A stretch of 64,000 nt of DNA from Thermodesulfovibrio aggregans (GTDB lineage Bacteria > Nitrospirota > Thermodesulfovibrionia > Thermodesulfovibrionales > Thermodesulfovibrionaceae): contig NZ_BCNO01000001.1 in the NCBI RefSeq assembly GCF_001514535.1, positions 248,001 to 312,000 of the forward strand, in the 5' to 3' direction. Each line of letters starts with the position of its first letter. Positions within the stretch are counted from its first letter, which is position 1. A model generated the notes under the pieces. It saw nothing but the letters and a program-made list of their open reading frames with translations. It searched no databases and was not told the origin of the DNA. Positions 62,448 to 64,000 of this stretch are shown here, piece after piece. The translations under genes and the position numbers were made by a program.

Positions 62448-63544
62448 AAATTTTCACTCCCTTTGAAATTAAAACAATTAAAATGCCAAACAGAATTGTT
62501 CGCTCTGCCACTTACGAAAAAATGGCAGATGAAGACGGTTTTGTTACAGAGCAACTGATAAATCTCTATGTAACACTTGCTAAAGGTGGTGTTGGCTTGA
62601 TAATTACCGGAAATGCTCTGGTTCATGTATCTGGAAGAAATGCTCCAAAGATGCTTTGTATTCATAATGATTTTTATATTGATGGCTTAAGGAAACTAAC
62701 TAATGCTGTTCATGAAGTTGGTGGTAAAATTGTGATTCAGCTTAATCATGGAGGAAGGCAGTGTGCTTCGCTTTTTCTTGGTGGTGCTCAGCCAGTAGCA
62801 CCATCTGAAGTATATGAACCTGTCTATAAAGTAATGCCCAGACAGCTTACTCAGGAAGAAATATGGGAAATTATTGATTCCTTTGGTAAAGCTGCAAGAA
62901 GAGCAAAAGAGGCAGGATTTGATGGTGTACAGATTCATGGTGCCCATGGGTATCTTGTAAATCAGTTTTTATCTCCTTACACAAATAGAAGAGACGATTA
63001 CTGGGGTGGAGATGAAGAGCGAAGATTTCACTTTCTTGAAGAAGTTTATCAAAGTATAAGAGACAATGTAGGATACGACTGGCCCGTGATGATAAAACTC
63101 AATGCTTGCGATTTTGTTGAAGGAGGACTCACATTAGAGGAAAGTCTCCGGATAGCAAAAAAGCTTGAAAATTTTGGAATTGATGCCATTGAAATTAGCG
63201 GAGGAATTGTAGAGTCAAAACCAGAGGAAAGACCTGTGAGAATGAAGATTAATACACCTCAGAAAGAGGCTTATTTTAGAGAATTCTCAAGAGAATTCAA
63301 AAAAGCGCTTAAAGTTCCAATAATGCTCGTAGGTGGAATTCGTTCCCGCTCAGTAGCAGAAGAAATTTTACAAAAACAGGAAGCAGACCTTATTTCCCTT
63401 TCAAGACCATTAATTCGGGAGCCTGACTTGCCAAAGAAATGGATGCAGGGGAAAGAAACCTCTGACTGCATCTCATGTAATGGATGCATGAGATTTATGA
63501 AATTAGAGTATGTTAAATGCACTCAACTTGAAAAAAAGAAATAA
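62444..63544 (+). CDS. NADH:flavin oxidoreductase (old yellow enzyme family)
   Basis: 366 residues, an FMN-binding TIM barrel. NRIVRSATYEKMADEDG opens it, followed by VIQLNHGGRQ, GVQIHGAHGYLVNQFLSPYTNRR with the substrate-binding His pair, and the phosphate-binding VGGIRS. A C-terminal CISCNGCM pair of CxxC type hints at an iron-sulfur or zinc site, but the larger FAD/NAD domains of the 2,4-dienoyl-CoA reductase type are absent. Substrate unknown. Coupled to pdxA. Confidence 0.88.
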   Translation: MKIFTPFEIKTIKMPNRIVRSATYEKMADEDGFVTEQLINLYVTLAKGGVGLIITGNALVHVSGRNAPKMLCIHNDFYIDGLRKLTNAVHEVGGKIVIQLNHGGRQCASLFLGGAQPVAPSEVYEPVYKVMPRQLTQEEIWEIIDSFGKAARRAKEAGFDGVQIHGAHGYLVNQFLSPYTNRRDDYWGGDEERRFHFLEEVYQSIRDNVGYDWPVMIKLNACDFVEGGLTLEESLRIAKKLENFGIDAIEISGGIVESKPEERPVRMKINTPQKEAYFREFSREFKKALKVPIMLVGGIRSRSVAEEILQKQEADLISLSRPLIREPDLPKKWMQGKETSDCISCNGCMRFMKLEYVKCTQLEKKK

Positions 63545-63586
63545 TTTGCTTTAATTTAATTGATAAAACTTTTTAGGAGGCTTGTG

Positions 63587-64000
63587 TTGGAACTTCATAG
63601 ATTAACAGCCATTGAGCTTGTAAGAATGATTCAGAGTGGGGATGTAAGACCTCACGAAGTTATAATAGATGTTTTCAAGAGAATACAGGAAGTTGAAGGA
63701 AAAGTCAAAGCATTCATCACTTTAACTGTTGAAAAGGCATACAACATGGCAAGAGATGCGGAAAATGATTTATTTTCCGGAAAGAAAAACATTTTAACAG
63801 GTATTCCCATAGCTGTTAAAGACAATATCTGTACAAAAGGAATTCTTACAACCTGTGCTTCAAAAATACTTTACAATTTCATTCCACCTTATGAAAGCAC
63901 CGTCACATCAAGACTTCTCAATCATAAATATATTCTTGTTGGAAAGACCAATATGGATGAATTTGCAATGGGTTCATCCACTGAAAACTCTGGCTTTCAC
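63587..64000 (+). CDS. gatA: Glutamyl-tRNA(Gln)/aspartyl-tRNA(Asn) amidotransferase subunit A, partial
   Basis: The first 138 codons of GatA, running off the window edge. It begins with TTG (an adjacent GTG at 63584 is also in frame) after TTAGGAGG. The reading is ELHRLTAIELV, then the catalytic-lysine segment GIPIAVKDNIC (K78) and KTNMDEFAMGSSTENS before the signature serines. It indicates indirect Gln-tRNA or Asn-tRNA formation. Confidence 0.95.
   Translation, partial: MELHRLTAIELVRMIQSGDVRPHEVIIDVFKRIQEVEGKVKAFITLTVEKAYNMARDAENDLFSGKKNILTGIPIAVKDNICTKGILTTCASKILYNFIPPYESTVTSRLLNHKYILVGKTNMDEFAMGSSTENSGFH

Overview
The window reads as chromosomal DNA of an AT-rich, probably thermophilic Gram-negative bacterium. 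The gene set fits the Nitrospirota and is most like Thermodesulfovibrio: BioW-type pimelate activation, ClpC beside Tig-ClpP-ClpX, PPDK, LolA, a TonB-dependent receptor, an AhbD-type heme synthase and two flagellar stator pairs. That placement is inference from gene content, not from a database search. Genes are tightly packed, with many 4-nt ATGA overlaps and several TTG or GTG starts.

Layout. 1-2073 (minus): hemE and an ahbD-like radical SAM gene. 2095-6149 (plus): a sodium-dependent transporter, bioB, bioW and a lipid kinase in one overlapping operon. 6127-9704 (minus): two MotA/MotB-type stator pairs around a PilZ gene. 9763-16600 (plus): miaA, rpsP, khpA, terminator, trmD, rplS, rnhB, hypF and an sfsA-DUF123 fusion, with rimM absent from its usual place. 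16636-25918 (plus): the most interesting block, a helicase, methylase and ATPase defence-type cassette. It holds a SNF2 helicase with C-terminal DUF3883, a DUF1156 Zn-ribbon DNA methylase cut into two ORFs, and a DUF499 AAA ATPase. A complete MntA/HepT (nucleotidyltransferase/HEPN) toxin-antitoxin pair sits exactly between the two methylase halves, with overlaps that keep one continuous operon. A 15-bp sequence is repeated at the start of mntA and at the start of the second methylase half.

26007-32323: an SDR/DUF2867 protein, a cupin, and an operon joining an FKBP-like/methyltransferase fusion, a CrtI-like FAD oxidoreductase and a LytS/LytTR two-component pair. 32348-40767 is a worn accessory region. 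It holds an orphan peptide-type binding lipoprotein, a TonB receptor cut by an IS21-family element, a helicase remnant, a CRISPR-like pair of 33-nt repeats, a tandemly duplicated array of CGCAATGAC-type repeats, a WYL regulator, an IS3-type transposase remnant and tRNA-Leu(CAG).

40922-64000 is mostly core genome: speD-speE, pgk and gap, a DUF1015 gene, clpC, a TlpA-like thioredoxin, tig-clpP-clpX, ppdK, an RlmI-like methyltransferase, tpiA, secG, a second peptide-type binding lipoprotein, lolA, pdxA, an old-yellow-enzyme relative and the first part of gatA.

A recurring regulatory feature is a -10-like box ending only about 4-8 nt before a start codon that lacks a Shine-Dalgarno sequence (2095, 9763, 16636, 45750, 58185). 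This suggests that leaderless mRNAs are common here. Four plus-strand promoters (speD, clpC, tig, tpiA) share a TTGAC[A/T]-N18-TA[A/T][A/T]-type layout.
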